Source: Notoacmeibacter sp. MSK16QG-6
Lineage (GTDB): Bacteria; Pseudomonadota; Alphaproteobacteria; Rhizobiales; Rhizobiaceae
Length of the DNA: 64,000 nt
NCBI RefSeq assembly: GCF_024158145.1
Contig: NZ_JAMYXM010000005.1
Location: 62,001 to 126,000, forward strand
Direction of reading: 5' to 3'
Position 1 is the stretch's first letter. Each line of letters opens with the position of its first letter. The notes under the pieces are model-generated. The model did not search any database, had not been told where the DNA came from, and saw only the letters and a program-made list of their open reading frames with translations. The position numbers were made by a program, and so were the translations under genes. This document shows, piece after piece, positions 25,041 to 33,322 of this stretch.

Positions 25041-27029
25041 CTACGTCCCGGTCGCCATCGCCCGAACGGCCGGTTCGCCTTCATCGCCATGCGCCGGCAG
25101 TAGAATGCCGGCAAAGAAAGCGGACAATTCATCGCGCGCATCCAGTGGCAGCACGTGGGCAACGTGCTGGTCGGGCCGGACGAGAACGAGGCAACCTTGT
25201 TGCCGGTCGACGTTCCTGAGATCGAAGATATCCTTGCCGGACCGCTGATCCGAGCAGAAGATTTTTTCATAGTCGATCAGGCCGAGCGGCCCCTTTTTCG
25301 GCTTGAGGAACAATGGCATTGCCGCCAGATCGAGATTCCGCGTTGCCTGCTGGAAGACGGCGCGGACGTCGATCACCGCGTCGATGTCTTCGCCTGGCCG
25401 GGTGTGACGGCGGATTGGCGATTGCGGGTCTGAGCCGAGGTAATCGCAGAGTTCGCCGATTGCCGACGCTTCGGAAGTGAGATCGGCTGCCGGGGCGAAC
25501 GCATAAAGCTTCCAACGCGCGTCGGTGCCTACCGTCTCGCCGAGTTGCATCGGTTTGGCATCTGCCAGACGCACCACCGGCGCGGAATGGAACCGCTCAC
25601 CGATGGAAAACCCTGCGGCCAGCGATTGCCACGTCTTCTTGCCCGTGAGGCGGGAAGGCTCATAGATGACCGACAAGCCCGCCGTGGTGCGGCCGTGCTC
25701 GATGAAATAACGTTGGAACCGAGGCGTCTCCTGCGCGCCGGCAGGCTCGGCATCCGCCCGCTCGCTGATGATGCGGGACCATTCCCGGTCGAAATCGATA
25801 AGCGCCTGCGCGACGCCTTGCCGCTCTTCGGAATATGTTTTCAGAAGACTTTCATCCGACCGGCCTGTCAGCACCGAAACCACCTTCCACGCCAGATTGA
25901 AGGCGTCACCCATTGACACATTCATGCCCTGCCCGGCTTTCGGACTATGGGTGTGACAGGCATCGCCGGCGATGAAAATGCGCGGAGACCCTGAACTGCT
26001 GTCATCCGTATCGTCGAACTTGTCGGTCAGGCGCTGGCCGATTTCATAAACCGACCACCACGCCACTTCCTTGACGGAGAAATTGTAAGGTCTGAACGTG
26101 CGTTGAACGGCGTTTATCAACCGGTCGACAGTCACCTCGTCCCTTGCAAGTCTTTCGCCGGCCTTGAGCGAACCGAGTTCGACGTAGAAGCGCAGGAGAT
26201 ATCCGCCTTCGCGCGGAATGATGATGATGTTTCCGCCGCCTGACGCCTGGATCAAGGTCTTGCAGCGTATGTCCGGAAAATCCGTCACCGCCAGAACGTC
26301 CATCACCCCCCAGACCTGATTGGCGGAATCTCCCTTCAGTTCGAGACCCATCGCATGGCGGACCTGGCTGCGCGCGCCGTCGCAGCCGACAACATATTTG
26401 GCCCGGATCGTGATGGTCTCTTCCCGGGCGGAGGCCAGCGCGTCGTTCTTTGCTCCGACCGGCTGTTCGTCCGCATGCTTCAGCGTCACAGTGGCCGGAT
26501 AGTCTTGATCTGCGGAGTCAACGGTCACGTCGACGAGTTCGAGGCCGTAGTCCGGCATGAGCCGGGACGCCGATTTCTCCATGACCGTCAGGTACATGTC
26601 GTGCACCCGCGCCTGATTGAGGATCATGTGAGGCATTTCAGAGATGCCCTCCTCCACATCGTCCACCCGACCGGTGCGGACGATGTGATCGGGCTTTTCG
26701 GCATCGGCCTTCCAGAAAACCGTCTCGTTCACCTGATAGCCCTGCCGCTTGACGGTATCGGCGAAGCCAAAAGCGTTGAACATTTCCATGGAACGGCAGG
26801 AAATACCGTCGGCCTGGCCTTTCTCCATCGGTCCGGCGCGGCGCTCGACAATGCGGGTCGATATTTCGGGAAAACCGGCGAGATAAGCCGCCAGTGTCAG
26901 TCCGGCCGGGCCGCATCCCACAACTAGAACATCGACGCATTCGGGCAGCTCCGCAGGGTGAGGCCGGCCGGGTGCGGGGGCCGACAGTTCCGGATCGCCG
27001 GGCCGAAAGCCGTGATCGTGATACTGCAT
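25041..27029 (-). CDS. FAD-dependent aromatic hydroxylase (phenol/3-hydroxybenzoate type)
   Basis: This 662-residue class A flavoprotein monooxygenase has the length of 3-hydroxybenzoate 4-monooxygenase and phenol hydroxylases. It shows the FAD-binding VVGCGPAGLTLA near residue 35, the DG motif VGCDGARSQVRHAMG, the GD motif IFIAGDACHTHSPKAGQG, and a C-terminal thioredoxin-like domain ending LVRPDQHVAHVLPLDA. It would use NAD(P)H and oxygen to add a hydroxyl to an aromatic acid, supplying the ring-cleavage dioxygenase at 18036. It is divergent from a MarR gene, its likely repressor. Confidence 0.87.
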   Translation of the reverse strand: MQYHDHGFRPGDPELSAPAPGRPHPAELPECVDVLVVGCGPAGLTLAAYLAGFPEISTRIVERRAGPMEKGQADGISCRSMEMFNAFGFADTVKRQGYQVNETVFWKADAEKPDHIVRTGRVDDVEEGISEMPHMILNQARVHDMYLTVMEKSASRLMPDYGLELVDVTVDSADQDYPATVTLKHADEQPVGAKNDALASAREETITIRAKYVVGCDGARSQVRHAMGLELKGDSANQVWGVMDVLAVTDFPDIRCKTLIQASGGGNIIIIPREGGYLLRFYVELGSLKAGERLARDEVTVDRLINAVQRTFRPYNFSVKEVAWWSVYEIGQRLTDKFDDTDDSSSGSPRIFIAGDACHTHSPKAGQGMNVSMGDAFNLAWKVVSVLTGRSDESLLKTYSEERQGVAQALIDFDREWSRIISERADAEPAGAQETPRFQRYFIEHGRTTAGLSVIYEPSRLTGKKTWQSLAAGFSIGERFHSAPVVRLADAKPMQLGETVGTDARWKLYAFAPAADLTSEASAIGELCDYLGSDPQSPIRRHTRPGEDIDAVIDVRAVFQQATRNLDLAAMPLFLKPKKGPLGLIDYEKIFCSDQRSGKDIFDLRNVDRQQGCLVLVRPDQHVAHVLPLDARDELSAFFAGILLPAHGDEGEPAVRAMATGT

Positions 27030-27057
27030 AATGCTACTCCTCCAGAGCGATATAATA

Positions 27058-27113
27058 TGTGTACTTACTATAACGGCAAAGTGCTGGCGGATGCAAGATG
27101 ATGTGTGTACGTA
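27058..27113. promoter_or_regulatory. Repeated TGTGTAC elements in hydroxylase/MarR gap
   Basis: Two near-identical 10-base elements, TGTGTACTTA at 27058-27067 and TGTGTACGTA at 27104-27113, lie in the 114-base gap between the divergent hydroxylase and MarR genes. The surrounding DNA is AT-rich (TATAAT at 27051-27056). They may be MarR half-sites or promoter elements. They are direct repeats, not the inverted repeats MarR proteins usually bind, so support is modest. Confidence 0.3.
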
Positions 27114-27143
27114 TCGTTTTGCGGTTCGGTTTCGGAGGTTTGG

Positions 27144-27602
27144 GTGACGAGGGGAAAATCAGTTAGGGCGAGCGAGCGGCTGCCGGGGCATCTTATTCGC
27201 CGGCTGCACCAAATCTCCACGCTCGTCTTCCATCGTCACGTGCAGCAGATGGGATACGATATTACGCCGGTACAGTTCGCGGCGCTGGACGCACTCGGTC
27301 ACAATCCGAAGATCGACCAGAAGAGTCTGGCGCAACTCGTCGCGAAGGATCGCGCGACGCTGGGTACCGTTGTCGAGCGGCTCGAACAGAAGGGCCTGGT
27401 CACACGGCATATCAGTCCGACGGACAAACGAGCCCGTGTTCTTGCTTTGACAAGCGATGGCGAGTGTGTTCTCGATGAGCTTCTACCTGCGATCATCGCG
27501 CTTCAGACTGAAATCCTTCCGGGCCTGACCGAAGAAGAATACCGACAGTTCATCGCGCTCGCCGGCAAGGCCATCGCCGCCGCTCCCGCCGATGAGCACT
27601 GA
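27144..27602 (+). CDS. MarR-family transcriptional regulator
   Basis: This 152-residue winged-helix regulator has the MarR core from about residue 30 to 130, including KSLAQLVAKDRATLGTVVERLEQKGLV and the wing SPTDKRARVLALT. The GTG at 27144 is preferred because GGAGG stands seven bases before it; an upstream ATG at 27105 would add 13 non-conserved residues. It is divergent from the flavin hydroxylase and probably senses an aromatic acid that induces it. It is convergent with the IclR gene 20 bases away. Confidence 0.87.
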   Translation: MTRGKSVRASERLPGHLIRRLHQISTLVFHRHVQQMGYDITPVQFAALDALGHNPKIDQKSLAQLVAKDRATLGTVVERLEQKGLVTRHISPTDKRARVLALTSDGECVLDELLPAIIALQTEILPGLTEEEYRQFIALAGKAIAAAPADEH

Positions 27603-27621
27603 GGCGTTTTGATTTCAAAGA

Positions 27622-28314
27622 TCAGCGGGACAGGGAGAGCCCTGCCCCGGCAACCTCGGCGCGTACGATGTCGACGAAACCGATCAGATCGTCGTCGGGC
27701 AGATCGACGGCCAGCCCGGTGATCGTGAGGGCGCCCAGAAACTGGCCATCGCTTTCGAAAAGCGGCATGGCGACCGAAGCGAAGTGGCGGTTACGTTCAC
27801 CGCGAGAGATATAATATCCACGGCCTCGCGTTTCGTCATGGCGTTCACCGGCCTCGCCGCTATAGGCCATCAGAAGCTGCGCCGCCGCGCCGCCTTCCGA
27901 CAGCGATACGCTTCCCCCGACCTCGATGAAATAGCGAAAATCCTGATAGGCATGGTCGCGGGCAAGGCATATCCGCTCCTCGCCCGAGCGGACGAAGAAC
28001 GCCGTTGTCTGCCCGACCCTTTCGGAAATGCGTGCGATCGGCGCCTCGATCCGGGTGATGGTGTTCGATGTTGCCCGGTAAATCGACGCAAGGCGCAAAT
28101 TGGAGGGACCGGGGCTGTAGCTGCCATCGGCGTTCTTCACCAGATAGCCCCAGTCCACCAGCACCTTCAGGAGCCTCAGCGCCGTCGCCTTGTCCAGACC
28201 GGACAGACTGGCAAGCTCCTTCAGGGGCAGCTTCTTTCGTTCCATGGAAAACTGGGACAGCAGCCACAGTCCACGATCCAGAACGCCCGCAGGAGGCCGC
28301 TTCGAACTCGTCAT
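27622..28314 (-). CDS. IclR-family transcriptional regulator
   Basis: This 230-residue IclR protein has its N-terminal winged helix (LPLKELASLSGLDKATALRLL) and a C-terminal GAF-like effector domain. IclR proteins of aromatic and dicarboxylate pathways bind short palindromes at the promoters they control. It is divergent from the plus-strand operon starting at 28415, and two 17-bp palindromes (28360-28376 and 28379-28395) occupy the shared region. Confidence 0.9.
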   Translation of the reverse strand: MTSSKRPPAGVLDRGLWLLSQFSMERKKLPLKELASLSGLDKATALRLLKVLVDWGYLVKNADGSYSPGPSNLRLASIYRATSNTITRIEAPIARISERVGQTTAFFVRSGEERICLARDHAYQDFRYFIEVGGSVSLSEGGAAAQLLMAYSGEAGERHDETRGRGYYISRGERNRHFASVAMPLFESDGQFLGALTITGLAVDLPDDDLIGFVDIVRAEVAGAGLSLSR

Positions 28315-28338
28315 AACGTCCCTCCCCCGCTTTCGCTG

Positions 28339-28367
28339 TTGACAGATATCAAACTTACTGTTTCAAT
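28339..28367 (+). promoter_or_regulatory. Sigma-70-like promoter of the 28415 operon
   Basis: TTGACA at 28339-28344 is a consensus -35 box. Seventeen bases later lies TTCAAT (28362-28367), a four-of-six match to the -10 box. The -10 falls inside the first IclR-like palindrome, so binding there would block polymerase. Confidence 0.5.
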
Positions 28368-28395
28368 CATTGATACATATTTCATTGAATGAAAT
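28360..28395. promoter_or_regulatory. Tandem palindromic operator, probably for IclR protein
   Basis: Two adjacent 17-base palindromes lie here. The first has arms GTTTCAAT and ATTGATAC (one mismatch) around C at 28360-28376. The second has perfect arms ATTTCATT and AATGAAAT around G at 28379-28395. Their centres are 19 bases apart, about two helical turns, so two dimers could bind the same face. Both lie between the IclR gene and the operon it faces, the second just ahead of the ribosome-binding site of the gene at 28415. Confidence 0.6.
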
Positions 28396-28414
28396 TTAGA
28401 GGAGGAGAACAGAC

Positions 28415-28747
28415 GTGGCGAAAGAATATTACGGCGGGGACGACGCCAAGCATCGCATGGAGATGGCCAAGCTCGCGCCAGACGATTTCAAAGCGTGGAT
28501 GACGCTGAATTCGATACCGGGCCAGGATCATGGTCAGATTCCGATCAAGGTGCGCGAGATGATTGCGGTGGCTGTCGCCCATGCGACGGGCTGTCCTTAC
28601 TGCATCGAAAGCCATGTGACAAAGGCCAAGACCGCGGGCGTCAGCAAGGCCGAGGTAGCCGAAGCGGTCTTGCTTTCGGCAGCCCTTTGCGCAGGCGCCG
28701 CCGCTGCTCATGGCGGACTGGCGATGAAATTTTACGGCGACGAGTAA
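28415..28747 (+). CDS. Carboxymuconolactone decarboxylase/AhpD-family protein with CxxC
   Basis: This 110-residue all-helical protein of the CMD family carries the AhpD-like redox motif CPYCIESH (CxxC plus His), so it is more likely a peroxidase or thiol-redox protein than a true lactone decarboxylase. The GTG start at 28415 is supported by GGAGGAG seven bases ahead. It is the first gene of a long plus-strand operon and sits directly behind the tandem IclR-type palindromes. The operon's other genes deal with polycarboxylate uptake and cleavage, so this protein's function there is unknown. Confidence 0.82.
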   Translation: MAKEYYGGDDAKHRMEMAKLAPDDFKAWMTLNSIPGQDHGQIPIKVREMIAVAVAHATGCPYCIESHVTKAKTAGVSKAEVAEAVLLSAALCAGAAAAHGGLAMKFYGDE

Positions 28748-28807
28748 GACGCGGGCGGCTGTTTCTTCTTCAGTGAAGAGCGACAGTCGCGATGGGAGGA
28801 GTTGCGG

Positions 28808-30175
28808 ATGACCGTTTCCGTATTCGACATGCAGACGATGCAGCATCTTTGGTCCACCCCGGAGATGCGCGCGGTATTCAGTGAAGACAACCGGCTGCAG
28901 AAATGGCTGGATTTCGAAGCTGCGCTTGCCGCCACGCAGGGCGAGCTTGGAATTATCGAAAAAAATGTCGCCGACGAGATCGTTGCGGCCTGCCGGATCA
29001 GCGACATCGATCTTGTGGCCGTCGCCGAAGAGACCCGCCGGATCAAACATACGCTGGTGCCGCTTCTTAAGCAGATGCACGGCAAGCTCAGTGAAGCGGG
29101 ATCGGAGAACATCCACTACGGCGCGACGACGCAGGACGTTGTCGACACCGGTCTTATTCTTCAGCTGAGGGAGGCTCACGAACTGGTCAAGCGCGATATG
29201 GCGGTGATCGGTCGGGAACTGCTTCGTCTTTCGCAGGAACATCGCGATACGGTGATGGTCGGGCGCACCCATTCTGTGCAGGCCCTGCCGATCACCTTCG
29301 GCCACAAATGCGCCATCTGGCTCGACGAATTGTCGCGCCACGCCGAACGCCTGAAGCAGGCCGAGCCGAGACTGTTCGTCGTCATGCTGGTCGGCGCTGT
29401 CGGCAGTCAGGCCAGTTACGGCGAGCGCGCTGCCGAAATCGAGGCGAAGGTCGCCGAGCGGCTCGGCCTTGGCGCAACCGATATTTCATGGGCGCCGGCG
29501 CGCGACAGGATCGCCGAATATACCGGCCTCATGGCTATGATCGCTGCCACCTTGTCGAAGATCGGCAACGAATTGGCCAATATGCAGCGCAACGAATTCG
29601 CCGAGGTCGAGGAAGGCTTTACCGAAGGCAAGCTCGGCTCGTCGACCATGCCCCACAAGCGTAACCCGACCTCAGCCGAGAATGTCGCCATGCTTGGCCG
29701 TTCGATCCGCTATTCGGCTTCGATGATGCTGGAAGCCATGGTTGCGGAACATGAGCGGGACGGCGTCGCCTGGAAATCGGAATGGAAGGCTGTTCCCGAA
29801 ACGATGCTCGTTTCCGGCGCCATCCTCTTCCAGGCGGGAGCGCTTTTGAAGGGGCTGCGCGTCGATGCCAAGAATATGCGGCGCAACGTCAATATGATGG
29901 GCGGCTACCTGCTTTCGGAAAAGGTGATGCTCGAACTCGGCGAGAAAGTCGGCAAGAACACCGCGCATGAGTGGCTTTACGAGGCATCAATGGCCGGGAT
30001 CGAACAGGGCCTGGATTTTGCCGATGCGCTTCGCGCCCACCCGCACATTTCAAATACGTTCGATGACGAACAGGTTGCCGAACTGACGACCCCGGATGCC
30101 TATCTCGGAGCCATCGGGGAGAGTGTCGACCGCGTCGTCGCCCGCGAAAAGGATTCTGACTGGCTCGCCGTCTAG
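28808..30175 (+). CDS. Fumarase/aspartase-superfamily lyase (PcaB/ASL-like)
   Basis: This 455-residue enzyme belongs to the superfamily of adenylosuccinate lyase, argininosuccinate lyase and 3-carboxymuconate cycloisomerase. It has GATTQDVVDT, GRTHSVQALPITFG (acid/base His) and the signature loop LGSSTMPHKRNP with catalytic Ser. These enzymes add or remove a group across a fumarate-like double bond, cleaving C-N or C-O bonds. The ATG at 28808 has GGAGGAG seven bases ahead. Its neighbours are a TTT transporter and an MmgE/PrpD protein, the same families as in iminodisuccinate degradation, where a lyase and an MmgE/PrpD epimerase act together. The exact substrate is unknown. Confidence 0.82.
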   Translation: MTVSVFDMQTMQHLWSTPEMRAVFSEDNRLQKWLDFEAALAATQGELGIIEKNVADEIVAACRISDIDLVAVAEETRRIKHTLVPLLKQMHGKLSEAGSENIHYGATTQDVVDTGLILQLREAHELVKRDMAVIGRELLRLSQEHRDTVMVGRTHSVQALPITFGHKCAIWLDELSRHAERLKQAEPRLFVVMLVGAVGSQASYGERAAEIEAKVAERLGLGATDISWAPARDRIAEYTGLMAMIAATLSKIGNELANMQRNEFAEVEEGFTEGKLGSSTMPHKRNPTSAENVAMLGRSIRYSASMMLEAMVAEHERDGVAWKSEWKAVPETMLVSGAILFQAGALLKGLRVDAKNMRRNVNMMGGYLLSEKVMLELGEKVGKNTAHEWLYEASMAGIEQGLDFADALRAHPHISNTFDDEQVAELTTPDAYLGAIGESVDRVVAREKDSDWLAV

Positions 30176-30189
30176 AAAACGGCAGCGCG

Positions 30190-30213
30190 CCGGGCGACTG
30201 GAGGGCCGCCCGG
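30190..30213 (+). terminator. GC hairpin after the lyase gene
   Basis: CCGGGCG and CGCCCGG form a 7-bp stem with a 10-base loop, followed by TTT. It lies in the 102-base gap between the lyase gene and the TTT binding-protein gene. It may be a partial terminator or an mRNA-end stabiliser within the operon. Confidence 0.5.
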
Positions 30214-30277
30214 TTTGAAAGGCTTCGCAGGGCCGGCCTTATGCGCCCCGCACCAGATCCATGGGAGGAGATCGATT

Positions 30278-31243
30278 ATGATGAAATTTTCCAGTTACGC
30301 CCTTGCGGCTGCTGTCTCGGCCTTGGCCGCGACATCGGCGCTGGCATTCCCGGACAAGCCGATAGAGCTGGTGGTGCCATTCAGCCCCGGCGGCGGTTCC
30401 GATGTCTCGGCGCGCGTATTCGCACAATGCCTCGAAGGTCAGATCGACCAGAAGGTGCTGATCAAGAACATCGAAGGCGCGCGCGGAAAGATCGGCGAAG
30501 TGGAAGTTCGCGATGCCCGCCCGGACGGCTACAAACTGCTTTGGGCGCATCAGGGCATGGATATGGGTCTGGCAACAGGCCGTTCGGATTACAATTATAC
30601 CGCCTTCAAACCCGTCGCATCCACCGTCGCGATGAACTACGGCATCTTCGCCGGAGCCAATAGCGGCATCGACGGCGTCGAATCGCTGAAGTCGAAAGTC
30701 TCGGAAAACCCCGGCAGCTACACCATCGGCACGGCGTTGAACGGCTTTTCGCACTTTGCCGCCCTCGATTTCCTCGAGCAGGCGGGCGTCAGCGTCGATG
30801 ATGTGCGCACCATCCCGATGTCAGGCGACAAGAACCGTATCGTCGCTGCTATTCAGGGCAATCTGACACTCGTTCCAACGGCTGTCGGTGCGGCGGCGCC
30901 CTATGTCGACTCCGGCGATATGAAGCCGGTCGCGGTGCTTTCGGCCGATCGCGATCCGCGGCTTGGCGATGCGCAGACCGGCCAGGAGCAGGGCGCGGAC
31001 AGCCAGTTCGCCATGTATTTCACGACCTATGCGCCGAAGGACACGCCGCAGGAGGCGATCGATACGCTGGCGGACGCCTGGATCGCCGCGGCCGAAGACC
31101 CGGCCTGTCAGGAAAAGCTCGGCAAGCAGTCGATGACGGTGGTTCCCGCCAAGGGCACCGAACTCGATGACGTTCTGGCCAAGCGCTATGCGCGTATCGA
31201 GGAACTCGCCGACAAGTTCAATCTCACATCCGAGGGCAACTGA
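30278..31243 (+). CDS. tctC: TTT transporter periplasmic binding protein (TctC/Bug family)
   Basis: This 321-residue Bug-family protein has a signal peptide (about 22 residues, ending SALAF). The mature part begins with the family-typical PDKPIELVVPFSPGGGSDV that builds the carboxylate-binding site. It delivers a carboxylate to the TctA/TctB membrane pair encoded next. The start at 30278 follows GGGAGGAG; an in-frame upstream start at 30215 would spoil the signal peptide. A stable hairpin separates it from tctB. Confidence 0.9.
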   Translation: MMKFSSYALAAAVSALAATSALAFPDKPIELVVPFSPGGGSDVSARVFAQCLEGQIDQKVLIKNIEGARGKIGEVEVRDARPDGYKLLWAHQGMDMGLATGRSDYNYTAFKPVASTVAMNYGIFAGANSGIDGVESLKSKVSENPGSYTIGTALNGFSHFAALDFLEQAGVSVDDVRTIPMSGDKNRIVAAIQGNLTLVPTAVGAAAPYVDSGDMKPVAVLSADRDPRLGDAQTGQEQGADSQFAMYFTTYAPKDTPQEAIDTLADAWIAAAEDPACQEKLGKQSMTVVPAKGTELDDVLAKRYARIEELADKFNLTSEGN

Positions 31244-31267
31244 ACCCGACCGGGTTCGGCTACCCTG

Positions 31268-31296
31268 GCCCGGCCGCTTCCGATTGGCGGCCGGGC
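31268..31296 (+). promoter_or_regulatory. Intercistronic hairpin between tctC and tctB
   Basis: GCCCGGCCGC and GCGGCCGGGC form a perfect 10-bp stem with a 9-base loop in the 85-base gap after the binding-protein gene. No T-run follows, so it more likely protects or attenuates the mRNA, raising binding-protein output over the permeases. Confidence 0.6.
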
Positions 31297-31328
31297 TCCC
31301 CTTCAAGCCTTGAAAGGACGGATTTACC

Positions 31329-31793
31329 TTGCGCACCATCGATCTGATATTTTCAGGCGTGTATCTGACCGTGCTGCTGATCGCGTTTACGCAGATCGGT
31401 GACTTGCGCGAGATCAGTGCGGCCAGTTTCACCTCCGCCAAACTCTTTCCGCAACTCGTACTCGGCCTGGGCCTGGTCATGGGCGTCATCGAAACGCTGC
31501 GGACGCTGTTTCTGCCGTCGCCGGCAGATGAAGGCATAGGGTTCCGCCAGACGCTGGCGATGACGTTCCGTCCGCGGCGGATGCTGCTGCTCGCGCTCTT
31601 CGTAATCTATCTCGCCGCTATCAAGCCGCTCGGCTTTCTGATTGCGACGGGCATTTTCTGCTTTGCCACCATCGCTTTGCTGACGCCTCGCGTGACGCCC
31701 GTCTCACTCGTCATAGCGGCCCTGGTCTCGGTCTGCACGCTGGCGCTGATCTATCAACTGCTTGTGGTTTACCTGCAAGCCTTCCTGCCCTGA
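31329..31793 (+). CDS. tctB: TTT transporter small permease (TctB)
   Basis: This 154-residue protein has four hydrophobic segments, the layout of TctB, the small membrane subunit of tripartite tricarboxylate transporters. No ATG suits the N-terminus; the frame opens with a TTG at 31329 (LRTIDLIFSG) and AAGGA stands about a dozen bases upstream, so the start is somewhat uncertain. It precedes tctA by ten bases. Confidence 0.82.
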   Translation: MRTIDLIFSGVYLTVLLIAFTQIGDLREISAASFTSAKLFPQLVLGLGLVMGVIETLRTLFLPSPADEGIGFRQTLAMTFRPRRMLLLALFVIYLAAIKPLGFLIATGIFCFATIALLTPRVTPVSLVIAALVSVCTLALIYQLLVVYLQAFLP

Positions 31794-31803
31794 GGACCGG
31801 TTC

Positions 31804-33312
31804 ATGTACGATCTCATGCTTCAGGGCGCGGCCCATGTCTTTCAGCCCTGGACCCTTTTTGCGATTTTCTGTGGCGTCACCGGCGGCCTCGTTATCGGCT
31901 CCATACCGGGTCTGACATCCACCATGGCCATCGCGCTGATGGTGCCGCTGACCTACGCAATGGAAATCGAATTCGCCATTCCGCTGCTGATGGGCGTCTA
32001 TTGCGGCGCGATTTCCGGCGGGCTCGTCGGCGCCATCCTTCTGAATATTCCCGGCACGCCCGCCTCCGCAGGCACGTGTCTCGACGGCTATCCCATGGCC
32101 GCTAAAGGGCAGGCGACCCGAGCGCTCGGTCTTGCCGTTTATTCCTCGATGATTGGCGGCGTCTTATCGGGTCTGGCGTTGGTGCTCATCGCGCCGACGC
32201 TCGCCAAGGTGGCGCTGTCTTTCGGGCCGTGGGAGTACTTCGCTCTCGTCGTCTTCACCTTCACCTGCATCTCGGCCATGTCGTCGAAGGGACGAGCGGT
32301 GAAGGCGTTCATGGCGGCTTTCATCGGTCTGGCGCTCGCGCTTGTCGGCCTCGACGAAGCGTCGGGACAAACGCGCCTGACCTTCGGCTTCACGGCATTC
32401 GAATCCGGCTTTTACGAATTGCCGGCCCTGATCGGCCTTTACGCCATTCCGCAATTACTGGCCGATACCGATGACATCGGCCGCTCGGCCACCATGATCA
32501 AAATCAATTACAAGCTGCGCGAATTCATGGGCACGTTCCGCGAGGTGATGAGCCGCAAGCGCGATCTCGGCCGCTCGACCTTTCTCGGAATCGTCATCGG
32601 CATTCTGCCCGGAGTCGGGCCGGGGCTATCGAATATCGTCGCCTACTCGCAGGCAAAGCGCGCCAGCAGTCAGCCCGAAAAGTTCGGCACCGGCGAATTG
32701 CCGGAATCGGTCATGTCGCCGGAAGCGGCCAACAACGCATCGATGGGCGGGGCGCTCATCCCGATGCTGACGCTCGGCATTCCCGGCGATGCATCGACCC
32801 TGATGATGCTGGGCGCCTTCATGTTGCATGGCATCGACCCCGGCCCGCTACTCTTCCGCGACCACGGCGATATCGTCTGGGTGGTTTTCATCGCCTTCTT
32901 CGTCGCGTTCGCCTTCTGCACACTCGTCTATCACTTCTTCATTCCGCTTACCGTCAAGGCGATCTCCGTGCCGCGCCAGTACGTCATCCCCGTACTGCTC
33001 ATCCTGTGTACGGTCGGCTGCTACGCGCTGAACAATCGCATGTTCGATGTGTACTGTTTCCTTGGCTTCGGGCTGCTCGGTTACTTCCTGCATATTGCAC
33101 GAGTGCCGGTCCTTCCTGTCATTCTCGGCCTCATCCTTGGTCCGATGGCCGAGGAACAGCTTAGCCTTGCCCTGGCCTTCGGTCAGGGCTCGGTCCTGCC
33201 CTTCGTCACCCGCCCGATCTCGGGCACCATTCTCCTCATTTCGATCCTGTCGCTTGTCCTGCCGCCTATCCTCGGCCGCCGGCGTAGGCGCAAAGCGGTC
33301 GAGCCTGCCTGA
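31804..33312 (+). CDS. tctA: TTT transporter large permease (TctA)
   Basis: This 502-residue protein has about a dozen membrane segments. It carries the two TctA signature repeats, one around GSIPGLTSTMAIALMVPLT with GAILLNIPGTPASAGTCLDG, the other around GILPGVGPGLSNIVAY with GALIPMLTLGIPGD. It forms the transport channel for a proton- or sodium-driven carboxylate uptake. The start at 31804 gives the normal N-terminus. It is the middle of a plus-strand operon that continues with the sulfurtransferase. Confidence 0.92.
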   Translation: MYDLMLQGAAHVFQPWTLFAIFCGVTGGLVIGSIPGLTSTMAIALMVPLTYAMEIEFAIPLLMGVYCGAISGGLVGAILLNIPGTPASAGTCLDGYPMAAKGQATRALGLAVYSSMIGGVLSGLALVLIAPTLAKVALSFGPWEYFALVVFTFTCISAMSSKGRAVKAFMAAFIGLALALVGLDEASGQTRLTFGFTAFESGFYELPALIGLYAIPQLLADTDDIGRSATMIKINYKLREFMGTFREVMSRKRDLGRSTFLGIVIGILPGVGPGLSNIVAYSQAKRASSQPEKFGTGELPESVMSPEAANNASMGGALIPMLTLGIPGDASTLMMLGAFMLHGIDPGPLLFRDHGDIVWVVFIAFFVAFAFCTLVYHFFIPLTVKAISVPRQYVIPVLLILCTVGCYALNNRMFDVYCFLGFGLLGYFLHIARVPVLPVILGLILGPMAEEQLSLALAFGQGSVLPFVTRPISGTILLISILSLVLPPILGRRRRRKAVEPA

Positions 33313-33322
33313 AGGATATGCC

